A stretch of 58,618 bases of DNA from Gammaproteobacteria bacterium UBA7310. GTDB lineage: Bacteria > Pseudomonadota > Gammaproteobacteria > Pseudomonadales > Ketobacteraceae. The stretch lies in assembly GCA_002471665.1 (NCBI GenBank), contig DKQK01000041.1:1-58618 (forward strand), given 5' to 3'. The notes below the pieces were generated by a model. It worked only from the letters and a program-made list of their open reading frames with translations, was not told where the DNA came from and searched no databases. Numbering within the stretch: position 1 is the first letter of the stretch; the number at the start of each line of letters is the position of its first letter. Shown here in pieces: positions 9,656 to 17,321 of the stretch. The position numbers were made by a program, and so were the translations under genes.

Positions 9656-11860
9656 TCAACACACATCCGGTATGACCGGCACCGCGATGCCCGTGCCACG
9701 CTCACCGGGGGCGCCATCCAGGGGGCCGATGCCCTGGGGCAGGGGTGGGGTATCCTTGGCGCTGCCGATGCCCACGTGCACGCCCATCAGCTCCGGTAAC
9801 TGGTAGGCTTCCAGGTCCAGGGCCTCACTGATGGGCAGCCGCCGCCACACTGCCCGCTCGTCTTTACGCACCTGCTCAAACAGATTGGCCACGTTCACCG
9901 CCTGCACCCCTTCCACTCGGGCCGCCTGGGTCAATAGTTCGTTCACCTGTATGGGTTTGCCCAGGGGCCAGCCCTGGTTGCCGCCGCCCCCGGGGGGCAG
10001 TGGCCACAGGTATTCGGTAATGACCTGTTGCACGGCCTGCAGGGTTTCCTGCTCCGTTTGCGGGTCACGCACCTGCACCAGAATGCTCACCGCCATGGGA
10101 ATAAACTGCGGGCTCAGCACGTACAGCTCGGTGCCCGCCTGCACCCGGTTCAGCAGATAATTGAAGACGTCCTTGAGCAGGCCTTTATTGGGTTTGGGCC
10201 AGTTGCCGATGGCCGGTTGTGCCGGTGGCAGCACAAACACGCTGACCACCCCGGGAACATCCCTGCGGGCGGCCGCCAGGGTGTTGCCGGGCAGAAAGCC
10301 TTTGATCAGTTCGGTGCGGGCCACCGGGTTGATGGGATTGTTGCGGCAAATCACCTGAAAATCCGTTTCCGTTACCGCCCGATTACGGTGGGTGAGAAAC
10401 TGGGGAATGCGTTGCTCGGCCTGGGCCACGGTTTCGGCATCGCGGCCACCCTGTAACGGCCATTCATGGCGCAGTTTGAAACGGGGGCTGCCGTCGACGA
10501 TTTCCTTGATACTGCCGGCGGGCAGGTTACCGGCTTCACCGCCACCATGGCGGTAGCGGGCCACGCGGATGCGGGCACCCCGGGGCGGGCGTTTTCCGTT
10601 CTCCAGCCCATCGCCGAAATAGGCGTAGCCGGAATCGGCATTCAGGCGGAAGACGCGGGCCTCGGCACCGTTGCCCGCCAGAAAATCCACTGCCCGCCAG
10701 CTGACCCAGGCGCCTTCTTCTTCCACCTGCAGATCCAGTGTGGCCGCGTCCACCTGCTGGTCTGGCAGGGCCACCACCTGATCCGGCAGACCGGTACCCA
10801 GGCCAACGATGGTGTCCAGGCGTAAACCCTGGGCCACCACATCCACGCCATTCAAACCCAGGTAACCCAGTTGCAGGGTGGGATCATCGGGGCAGCGCAA
10901 TCGAATCCACAGCGCCACCCGACTGGCTTCCACCGCATCGTCCAGGGCCGGGGGCATATTTTTACTGCCATCGAACATGGGGTCGGCGTTGGCAAAATCG
11001 GCAAACAGCGCCGCATTGTTGGGCAGCCGCAGCCGCACCACGCCGGCCTGGCGCCCTCCCAGGGAGGTGTCCGACATCTGTTCCAGGGGCAGGAAGCGGG
11101 TGCTGTTGTCCGGCCCTTGGGCCACCAGCTCCCACTGCAGGTTGCGGGCTTCAAAATCGTTGATGGCGCTGTCTTCGGCGGTGGCTTCCACATCGTCTGC
11201 AGGCGCAATGGCCACACTGAGGCGGATGCCCGCCAGGTTTTCCCGCAGTAATTCCAGGTTGCTGTCCAGCTGCTTGGGGGCAATGCAGGCCAGATAAAAG
11301 CTCTGGTCCAGGCTTTTACTCAGGGTCAGCCGTTCCCGGCCGATGTCAAAACGGCGGGGCTGGAAGGGTTGCGGCGTTTCCCCTTTGCGCAGGCCGAATT
11401 GTTCATGCAGATCCTGCAGGGTCAGGCCCAGGGCAGTCAGGTCATCGGTGGACAGGGTTTGTTTGATCAGCACCTGCAGGCTGAGGCAGGTGGGTTGCAG
11501 TTCCCCCAGGGTGGTGAGGGCCTGCTTGGCGCCGCGCAACTGGCTGCCGTCTTTCAACAGCGGGGGCAGCAGCACACTGGTGGGGCCACCGTCCACACAG
11601 ACCACACCCCGGGCCGGCCGCGCCGGGCGCACCGGAATCTGCAGCAAATTGAGGAACACCCGGCGCTGACGCTCCGGAATCAGATTGGCCCGGTAGAGAA
11701 TGGTTTCGGTGAGCCAGGCAAACAGGTCGATAAAACTGTGCACCGGATCACCGGGGGCAATCTGGGTCAGTTCCGGTAAATGGGTGGCCAGACGGGCCCG
11801 GGCTTCGGCAACCAGATCTTCGAAGCGGCGATCGTCCAGATTGGGGACCGGTAATGGCAT
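9656..11860 (-). CDS. gpJ/Pvc11-like baseplate wedge protein
   Basis: A protein of 734 residues with the layout of the baseplate J-like family in eCIS (Afp11/Pvc11). The N-terminus (RFEDLVAEARARLATHLPEL, then APGDPVHSFIDLFAWLTETI) matches the typical opening of putative baseplate assembly proteins. The C-terminal half contains the gpJ core (AEQRIPQFLTHRNRAVTETD, then PGVVSVFVLP). The ATG at 11860 has AAGGAGG upstream. In contractile particles this protein forms the wedge that surrounds the hub and triggers sheath contraction. It sits between the gp25 gene (15 bases upstream) and the gpI-like gene (16 bases downstream), the conserved order of these modules. Confidence 0.92.
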   Translation of the reverse strand: MPLPVPNLDDRRFEDLVAEARARLATHLPELTQIAPGDPVHSFIDLFAWLTETILYRANLIPERQRRVFLNLLQIPVRPARPARGVVCVDGGPTSVLLPPLLKDGSQLRGAKQALTTLGELQPTCLSLQVLIKQTLSTDDLTALGLTLQDLHEQFGLRKGETPQPFQPRRFDIGRERLTLSKSLDQSFYLACIAPKQLDSNLELLRENLAGIRLSVAIAPADDVEATAEDSAINDFEARNLQWELVAQGPDNSTRFLPLEQMSDTSLGGRQAGVVRLRLPNNAALFADFANADPMFDGSKNMPPALDDAVEASRVALWIRLRCPDDPTLQLGYLGLNGVDVVAQGLRLDTIVGLGTGLPDQVVALPDQQVDAATLDLQVEEEGAWVSWRAVDFLAGNGAEARVFRLNADSGYAYFGDGLENGKRPPRGARIRVARYRHGGGEAGNLPAGSIKEIVDGSPRFKLRHEWPLQGGRDAETVAQAEQRIPQFLTHRNRAVTETDFQVICRNNPINPVARTELIKGFLPGNTLAAARRDVPGVVSVFVLPPAQPAIGNWPKPNKGLLKDVFNYLLNRVQAGTELYVLSPQFIPMAVSILVQVRDPQTEQETLQAVQQVITEYLWPLPPGGGGNQGWPLGKPIQVNELLTQAARVEGVQAVNVANLFEQVRKDERAVWRRLPISEALDLEAYQLPELMGVHVGIGSAKDTPPLPQGIGPLDGAPGERGTGIAVPVIPDVC

Positions 11861-11875
11861 GGTCTCGTATCCTCC

Positions 11876-12277
11876 TTACACACCCAGGTTCAGGGTCAGG
11901 CCCAGTTCCGCCGCAGCGGGTTGATGGCGCAAGTGGTAGCGGATGGTGATGTGCACCTGAGCCAGATTGTCCGGGTTGGTTGCCACCTCCACGCCATCCA
12001 CCAGCACCCGCGGCTCCCACAGAGCCAGGGATTTTTTCACCACACCGGCGATCAGATTGCGGGTGGTTTCCGTATTGGGTTGATGCACAAAATTGAGCAG
12101 GCCGGCACCGAAGTCCGGCCGCTGCAGCCGCTCACCGGGCCGGGTCAGCAGGATGTTCAGCATCACTTCCCGCACGCTCTGATCCGCCTGCGCCCAGGCA
12201 AGGGCACCGTCTTGGTCCACACTGCCCAGGGGCCAGCTTTGCAGGTTGGGCATGGGGGTGCGGCTGGGATTGACCAT
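11876..12277 (-). CDS. gp25/Pvc9-like baseplate protein
   Basis: A small protein of 133 residues in the GPW/gp25 family. The diagnostic stretch is LLTRPGERLQRPDFGAGL (about residues 43-60), followed by the family's usual ETTRNLIAGVVKKSL helix and a C-terminal beta segment. In T4, T6SS (TssE) and eCIS (Afp9/Pvc9) this protein nucleates the sheath on the baseplate. The ATG at 12277 has AAGGAG upstream. It is distinct from the tssE gene at 41224-41709, so each of the two machines in the window has its own gp25 homologue. Confidence 0.93.
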   Translation of the reverse strand: MVNPSRTPMPNLQSWPLGSVDQDGALAWAQADQSVREVMLNILLTRPGERLQRPDFGAGLLNFVHQPNTETTRNLIAGVVKKSLALWEPRVLVDGVEVATNPDNLAQVHITIRYHLRHQPAAAELGLTLNLGV

Positions 12278-12316
12278 GGTGAGCTCCTTAATATTGGCGG
12301 GTAAACGGGTTCATGG

Positions 12317-13990
12317 TTATTTCTCAATCTTGGGAAACGGCAAGCAGATCCGCACCCACGGCAGCCAGAAGAACACGATGTTCAGCAGCGAGATCATGAT
12401 CATCAACAGAATCATCGCCACCAGGGTGATCACTGGCAGACTGAACGAACAGATCCACTGAATGCCCAGTTTGGGGCCTTCGCCCACCACATCTTCACTG
12501 GCGCCTTTTTTCAGATTAAGGCCGTTGATCAGATCAAAGGTGTCGCCGGGGGTGAGGATACTGGCCCCTTTGGCCAGACCCCGTTTCAGGTCGCGCAGGC
12601 TGGGCATGGGAATCAGTGAAGGGCGACTGGCTTCCGGATCAAAGGGTGCCGCCACCCGGAACTGAAGGGAGCGACATTGCTCATCCGCCCATTGAATCTG
12701 CTCCTTGCCCGCATCGTTTTTGGAACGCACGAAAGGAACGATCTGGTAGACATCGGCTTCTGCCTGGCCGAACTTGGGCAGGGGTATCTCCCGCGCCTGG
12801 CTCAGGGTCTGTTCTCGAAAACGTTGGCCCAGCAGGTGACGAATGTCTTCGGCATCACTGGCCAGCAGCTGCAGGGAGTAAGGCAGGCTGCCCTGGCCGT
12901 TGCTGTTGGGAAGCGGGGCCAGGGTAGTGAGGTGCTCCAGCCCACCGGCTTTATCGGCGGCGTCTTCCTGTTCGATGATCCACTGCACCAGCGGGTTGTG
13001 CTCGCCCCGGGCAAAGCAATCCTGCAGGTAGCGGGTGAGATGCAGGCGGCGGGCGCCCTTGAGCCAGGGACGGGTATGCTCGGTGAAGAGGCCGCTCTTG
13101 AGGGTGGCGCGCAGTTGCCCGGGGTCATAGAACCAGATGTCGGAAAACAGAGACTCCAGTTCGGTGTTGGCCTCGCGGCCGGCTTCTCCCAGGTGATAAC
13201 GGTTCACCAGCAGGCGCAGTAATTCGAACCAGGCTTTGCCGGGTACGCCCTGCTGAACCTGCTCGGTATGGTGACGATCCCAGGTCACGGATTGGGTGTT
13301 CTTGCTGTAGGTGCCCGGTCGGTAGCCGAAGGGCCAGGGCAGGGATTGGGCGGCAAAATCCTCTATGTTTTTTTGCTCGGTGGCGTTGAACAGGGTATTC
13401 ACTTGGCGCTCATAGTAGAAGCCGCCCAACGGCACGTAACCGTACAACAGCGTGTGCCGCTTGCCATTGGCGTCGGTGCTGTTCAAAACGTGCAGAGGAT
13501 GGGTTTGCTCGCCACTGTAGGTGGCCTGGTTGGTGCGTGGATGCAACACCCCGTTGACACACAGGCGGCGATCCAGATCCGGATCTTTGTGCTGGGTATT
13601 GACCGCGTGCCAGCCCAATGCTTCGCCTTCCTCCATCAGCCAGGCCTGCTCGGCCCCATCACGCTGGCGCCGGATCACAAAACCGGCGGAGGTAATGCGT
13701 GCCGGGTCCAGCGCCGGACGGCCGAAGCGCTCACAGATCACTTCACAGCACACCAGATGAAAGGCGCGGTGGGTGGGCAGGCGCAGTACCGGTTTGTCGT
13801 CGTAGGGGCTGTGGCCCTCTTCATTGACCCAGGCACTGAACTGGGCTTGCTCAAAACGTTGTTTCAGCACATCCTGCTGGAAGCGGGCGATGAAATCGGC
13901 GTCCAGATAGCGCAGTAAACTGGCCTGCTGCCCATTCTGGAAAAAGGCCGGTTGCAGGCGGACGTTATGAATGGGTTGTGCACTGGTCAT
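12317..13990 (-). CDS. eCIS-locus protein with C-terminal hydrophobic hairpin
   Basis: A protein of 557 residues of unknown function. The ATG at 13990 (MTSAQPIHNV) is chosen because GAGGG precedes it and it starts 13 bases after the spike gene; earlier in-frame starts would lie inside the spike gene. Residues 1-500 are soluble, with many Trp, His and Arg. The last about 50 residues are strongly hydrophobic (roughly 510-550, including LPVITLVAMILLMIMISLL and IVFFWLPW) and end with a short basic tail, consistent with one or two membrane segments forming a hairpin. There is no N-terminal signal. No other gene of this baseplate cluster shows such a region. A membrane-docking role is an inference from this feature and from the position next to the spike. 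Confidence 0.85.
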   Translation of the reverse strand: MTSAQPIHNVRLQPAFFQNGQQASLLRYLDADFIARFQQDVLKQRFEQAQFSAWVNEEGHSPYDDKPVLRLPTHRAFHLVCCEVICERFGRPALDPARITSAGFVIRRQRDGAEQAWLMEEGEALGWHAVNTQHKDPDLDRRLCVNGVLHPRTNQATYSGEQTHPLHVLNSTDANGKRHTLLYGYVPLGGFYYERQVNTLFNATEQKNIEDFAAQSLPWPFGYRPGTYSKNTQSVTWDRHHTEQVQQGVPGKAWFELLRLLVNRYHLGEAGREANTELESLFSDIWFYDPGQLRATLKSGLFTEHTRPWLKGARRLHLTRYLQDCFARGEHNPLVQWIIEQEDAADKAGGLEHLTTLAPLPNSNGQGSLPYSLQLLASDAEDIRHLLGQRFREQTLSQAREIPLPKFGQAEADVYQIVPFVRSKNDAGKEQIQWADEQCRSLQFRVAAPFDPEASRPSLIPMPSLRDLKRGLAKGASILTPGDTFDLINGLNLKKGASEDVVGEGPKLGIQWICSFSLPVITLVAMILLMIMISLLNIVFFWLPWVRICLPFPKIEK

Positions 13991-14003
13991 CGCGTTGCCC
14001 TCA

Positions 14004-14642
14004 TTACCAGATGTTGCCCGCGCCGGGGGTGTAGGTGGTGCCCACCACCGAGGTGGCGATGATGGTGTCGCACTGTACGACGCCACTGAAGCGGGACATG
14101 CCCGCATCCACCTGCACCATTCCGGCGGAGACATTGACGTTGCTGGCATTGATGTTCACCGGTCCGGCGCTGTCCACGGTGATATCGGATGCCGTCATGG
14201 TGACGCTTTGGCTGCCGCGTTCGATGCTGACTTCACCGCCGCCGCTTTCGGTAACTGTAATGCGGTAACCGGAGCGGGTACGCAACTCCACTTTGGGATC
14301 GTTGTCGTCGAACTCCAACACCGTTTCACTGGGGGTGCGTATCACATAGTGTTGTTCCTGGGGATCGGCGTCCTGGGGGCGGCTGTCATTGCCACACCAG
14401 ATGCTGCCGAGAATCAACGCTGTGTCCTGATTGATAAAGGCCACCACCACAATTTCATCCAGCCGTGGTACGAAACTGGCGCCGTAGCCATTGCCGGCAG
14501 AGGGGGCCACCACGCTGGCCCACATTTCCATGGGGCTGGATTGCAGGCGTACCTTGATACGGCCGCGATGGTCGGGGTCGGCGTTGTCGGTGACCTGTGC
14601 CAGCTGCATGCTGTGCAGGTGGCCAAGAGTGTGGGCATTCAT
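14004..14642 (-). CDS. gpV-like spike / baseplate assembly protein
   Basis: A protein of 212 residues. The ATG at 14642 overlaps the stop of the hub gene (ATGA) and has GGAG upstream; a TTG fifteen bases earlier is less likely. Residues 10-95 form the OB-fold expected in gp5/VgrG spikes (DPDHRGRIKVRL, then VPRLDEIVVVAFINQD and GSIWCGND). After residue 110 the sequence becomes a repetitive beta pattern (VSIERGSQSVTMTASDITVD and similar), which would form the trimeric beta-helix needle. It ends YTPGAGNIW, a typical end for such spikes. In many eCIS and in VgrG this domain is fused to the hub; here the two are separate genes with overlapping ends. Confidence 0.9.
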   Translation of the reverse strand: MNAHTLGHLHSMQLAQVTDNADPDHRGRIKVRLQSSPMEMWASVVAPSAGNGYGASFVPRLDEIVVVAFINQDTALILGSIWCGNDSRPQDADPQEQHYVIRTPSETVLEFDDNDPKVELRTRSGYRITVTESGGGEVSIERGSQSVTMTASDITVDSAGPVNINASNVNVSAGMVQVDAGMSRFSGVVQCDTIIATSVVGTTYTPGAGNIW

Positions 14643-15691
14643 GAGGCAGGGCTCCAATCGGCTTTGTTCACTTTCAAATGGGTTTCGTAACCGTTCTGGC
14701 TGTCGAAGCGGTGGCTGCAGTGCACTATCTGGTAGGTGCCGCGCAAGCGCGGTGAAACCCCGCTGAGTTCAATGTCGCGGCCACTTTTTAAGCTGGGCTC
14801 ACCCTGGCAGACAATGTCCCCCTGCACAAAGCGCTTGGCCATACGACGAAAATGGGCGCCGGCGTAGGCATCCGCTTCCGCCTGGCTGCGGGCGAAGGGA
14901 TGAGGCACCACTTCTTCACCGGGCCAGCCCAGCTGGGCCAGCGTGGCGGCGGCGGTGGTGTCGTTGGGGGCCGGTATCATGCTGTCGCTGTTGTGATCCA
15001 CCGCCTCGGCGGTGGCCACGTTGTAACCCTGCGCTCGCGATGCCAGTGGTTGTTGATTCAGATCCACCAGCAAGCGTACTTCCAGGGCGCTGTCCTGGGC
15101 GCTCAGGGCTACCGGCTCAGGATCCGGGGTCTCCGGGCGGGCGCGCAGGGTGTCGCCGTCCATACGCAGGGCAATGTCAAAACGACCCAACAGGCGCAAG
15201 AGAAAAGCCAGGTCACTTTCGTTCAATTGATGCCAGGTATCGTTGATGTTGGATACCTGAACGTCGGCCTGCAGACCCGCTTCGCTGGCGATGGCCGACA
15301 CAATATCGTCCGGCGTATGTTCTTCGTAACTGCGGTTCTGGCGGGCGCGTCCCAGCCGGTGCAGTTTGTCCTGCAACAACAAACTGAGGGTGGGAGCCCC
15401 GGTTCCATACTGTTCCTCGATGGCCGTGATTTCGCCTTTGAATATGCGGATCGGATCCGGTTGCCCCATGGCAATTTCCAGCTCATCCCCCAGCGCAATA
15501 TCGTCAAGCACATAGGTGGGCTCGCGGGCGCTTTGCGGTGTGCCCCAGTTGGTGAGCGTAAGCTCGCCGTGGGCGCAGCCGTGCAGGGGCAGGTTCACCA
15601 CCAGGCCGGTCAGGGCGTCGGTGAGGTCGTCCCGTTGCTCCCCGCCAAGGCGGATGACGGGGCGCGTATTGATGAAGGCGTTCTCCGGCAT
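14639..15691 (-). CDS. gpD/Pvc8-like hub protein (late control D family)
   Basis: A protein of 350 residues in the phage late control D / VgrG N-terminal family, the baseplate hub on which the tube is assembled. The sequence has the family features EHTPDDIVSAIASEAGL (about residues 125-140), ESDLAFLLRLLGRFDIAL (about 158-175) and PHPFARSQAEADAYAGAHF near the C-terminus. It ends with a beta segment (GTYQIVHCSHRFDSQNGYET) common to these proteins. Its stop overlaps the start of the spike gene, suggesting coupled synthesis of hub and spike. The start at 15691 lacks an obvious ribosome-binding site but lies 10 bases after the DUF5908-like gene, so coupling is again likely. Confidence 0.9.
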   Translation of the reverse strand: MPENAFINTRPVIRLGGEQRDDLTDALTGLVVNLPLHGCAHGELTLTNWGTPQSAREPTYVLDDIALGDELEIAMGQPDPIRIFKGEITAIEEQYGTGAPTLSLLLQDKLHRLGRARQNRSYEEHTPDDIVSAIASEAGLQADVQVSNINDTWHQLNESDLAFLLRLLGRFDIALRMDGDTLRARPETPDPEPVALSAQDSALEVRLLVDLNQQPLASRAQGYNVATAEAVDHNSDSMIPAPNDTTAAATLAQLGWPGEEVVPHPFARSQAEADAYAGAHFRRMAKRFVQGDIVCQGEPSLKSGRDIELSGVSPRLRGTYQIVHCSHRFDSQNGYETHLKVNKADWSPAS

Positions 15692-15701
15692 AGGGTGTCG
15701 T

Positions 15702-15869
15702 TCAATCCACTTTCAGGCGTTGTTGACGTTGCTGGATGTGCTCCAGTGTCTTGGCCAGTTTGACTTCCGCAGCGGCCAGGGGTTGTTGCTGGGGCGCGGG
15801 GGCGGCTTCCGCAGCTTGCGTTACCGGCTCCTGTATATCGGCGATGACCTCTTCAATGATTACCGGCAT
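15702..15869 (-). CDS. small DUF5908-like eCIS protein
   Basis: A protein of 55 residues beginning MPVIIEEVIADIQ, then an Ala/Pro/Gln linker and a helical end. The ATG at 15869 is chosen because GAGGAG lies nine bases upstream; an in-frame ATG at 15905 lies inside the gene before it. Small proteins that start MPVxIxE and lie between the CIS tube gene and the gpD gene are known in many eCIS loci (DUF5908, the position of Afp6-type small genes). Their role is not established as far as I know. The gaps to its neighbours are 19 and 10 bases. Confidence 0.8.
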   Translation of the reverse strand: MPVIIEEVIADIQEPVTQAAEAAPAPQQQPLAAAEVKLAKTLEHIQQRQQRLKVD

Positions 15870-15888
15870 GGTGTCGGTCTCCTCTTGA

Positions 15889-16830
15889 TTATTCGAACCC
15901 CACACCGGTATCCAGTGTGAGGGAAGGTGTGTTCAGTTCAGCCTTGACCCCGGCTTCGGCATTGATTCCGGCATTGGTGCTGATTCCGGCACCGGCATGG
16001 GTACCGATGCTGAAAGCCCCTTCCACCTTGGTGCCCAGACTGGCGGATGCGCCGTAGGCAAAAGCCGGCTTTACCGCTACCGAAGCGCTCACTCCAACGC
16101 TGCCTTTGATGCCCAGAGCGGCGCCGGCCGATACCTTGGGCACCGCCAGCACCGATGCGCTGGGCAGGCGCGGGTTTTCAATGCCGTTGTACAGGGCGGT
16201 ATCGCGCCAGTTGCCGGCGCCTTCGCTGCCGCCGGGAACCGGGTTGCTATTCTGGCCGCTGCCGGTGTCGCCGTTACCGGTGGGGGTAAGCTGCGGCGTG
16301 TCCTGTTGGGCGGCGGCCACGCCATCGCTGCGTTGCCGAAACTGATAACGGTCTTCTTTCAGTCGCAGCACCACCTTGGCCCGCAGCGGCCGGCCCTCTT
16401 TGGAAAAATAGTCCAGCGTTTCTTCGTAGTTATCCACCATGCCCACAAATTCAAAACTGCCCCACTGAAACAGGCAGCGTTTGGGGGCTTCCATTTGCTC
16501 GCCACCTTCCACCGGTTTCAGAAAACGCTCGGCGATTTTCCTGGTCTGATCGCGCACATCAGAGCCCTGTTCGATATCGTTTTGTGATTCGCCTTCACCG
16601 GCGTCGATGTAGGTGGTATCGAAGATCAGCTCAACGGCCAGGCTGGATGAGCTTTTATCCACAAACTGGGCTGCGCGACTGTTGCCGTTGCGTTCGTTTT
16701 CTTTCAGGGTGTTGGACAGGGTGACCTTGAGAGAGATGGGGTTGAATTGCACATCCACCGCATTGTCCATATCCGGTGAGTTGTTGTTACCGGATACGGG
16801 AATCAGTTTGCCGCGTTCAGGATTTATCAT
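15889..16830 (-). CDS. CIS tube-type (Pvc7-like) protein with Ala/Gly-rich C-terminus
   Basis: A protein of 313 residues. Residues 1-150 match the N-terminal domain of the contractile injection system tube family (Afp7/Pvc7): AVDVQFNPISLKVTLSNTL, then SSLAVELIFDTTYID and CLFQWGSFEFVGMVDNYEET. In AFP/PVC this protein connects tube and hub and usually carries a C-terminal LysM domain. Here the LysM region is missing. It is replaced, after a Gly/Asn/Ser-rich linker (about 175-215), by about 90 residues rich in Ala, Gly, Ser and Val with an alternating pattern. The start at 16830 has GGAGGT upstream. The replacement of the tail is the odd feature; its role is unknown. Confidence 0.88.
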   Translation of the reverse strand: MINPERGKLIPVSGNNNSPDMDNAVDVQFNPISLKVTLSNTLKENERNGNSRAAQFVDKSSSSLAVELIFDTTYIDAGEGESQNDIEQGSDVRDQTRKIAERFLKPVEGGEQMEAPKRCLFQWGSFEFVGMVDNYEETLDYFSKEGRPLRAKVVLRLKEDRYQFRQRSDGVAAAQQDTPQLTPTGNGDTGSGQNSNPVPGGSEGAGNWRDTALYNGIENPRLPSASVLAVPKVSAGAALGIKGSVGVSASVAVKPAFAYGASASLGTKVEGAFSIGTHAGAGISTNAGINAEAGVKAELNTPSLTLDTGVGFE

Positions 16831-16835
16831 AACCG

Positions 16836-17321
16836 TTAACCTCCACTGCTGCCGGCAGCGGCCGGGCGCTCCAGCTCCAGCCCTTCGTGTACCAGGTGGA
16901 TTTCCTCAATGGCCACTTGGTTGGCGGTGGAATTCAGGTCCGGGCCTTTGAACTTGGTGGCCATCACCCCTTCCAGGCGCCAGGTCATCACCGGGTTTTC
17001 CTGTTGACCTTTAATGGGATTGCCCAACACGATGATTTCACCGTGCAGGCGGTAGCCGTAGTTGGAGCCGCGAGTGCTGGCATCAAACCAGCTCCATAAA
17101 TCGTTCACGCTGGTGACCCCCCGTTTCAACACCATGGGTGCAAATTTGGTGATACCACTGCGTTGCAGTTCACCCCAGTTGCGGCCGCCTTCCTGCAGGG
17201 TTTTCGGTTCCATGGTGAGTTCAAAGCCGGTGACTTCGCTGAATTGCCCGCTGCACAAGAGTTGATTGCTTTCACTGTTGTAGAGATTGACCTTGAAGCG
17301 AAAGGGTACGAATTCAGACAT
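16836..17321 (-). CDS. tail tube protein 2 (gp19/Pvc5-like)
   Basis: A protein of 161 residues in the phage tail tube (gp19) family. The fold signature is visible: PFRFKVNLYN, FSEVTGFELTMEPKTLQEGG, LKRGVTSVNDLWSWFD and a C-terminal VAIEEIHLVHEGLEL. It is related to the other tube protein at 18842-19303 but clearly diverged. In AFP and PVC several tube paralogues are present, with a specialised copy close to the baseplate, so this copy may initiate the tube. AGGAG precedes the ATG at 17321. The start overlaps the end of the second sheath gene by 8 bases. Confidence 0.9.
   Translation of the reverse strand: MSEFVPFRFKVNLYNSESNQLLCSGQFSEVTGFELTMEPKTLQEGGRNWGELQRSGITKFAPMVLKRGVTSVNDLWSWFDASTRGSNYGYRLHGEIIVLGNPIKGQQENPVMTWRLEGVMATKFKGPDLNSTANQVAIEEIHLVHEGLELERPAAAGSSGG

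Noticed and set aside
14852..15763. Plus-strand frame of 303 codons opposite the gpD-like gene
   Set aside because: Antisense shadow with no ribosome-binding site or domain, overlapping three genes of the eCIS operon.
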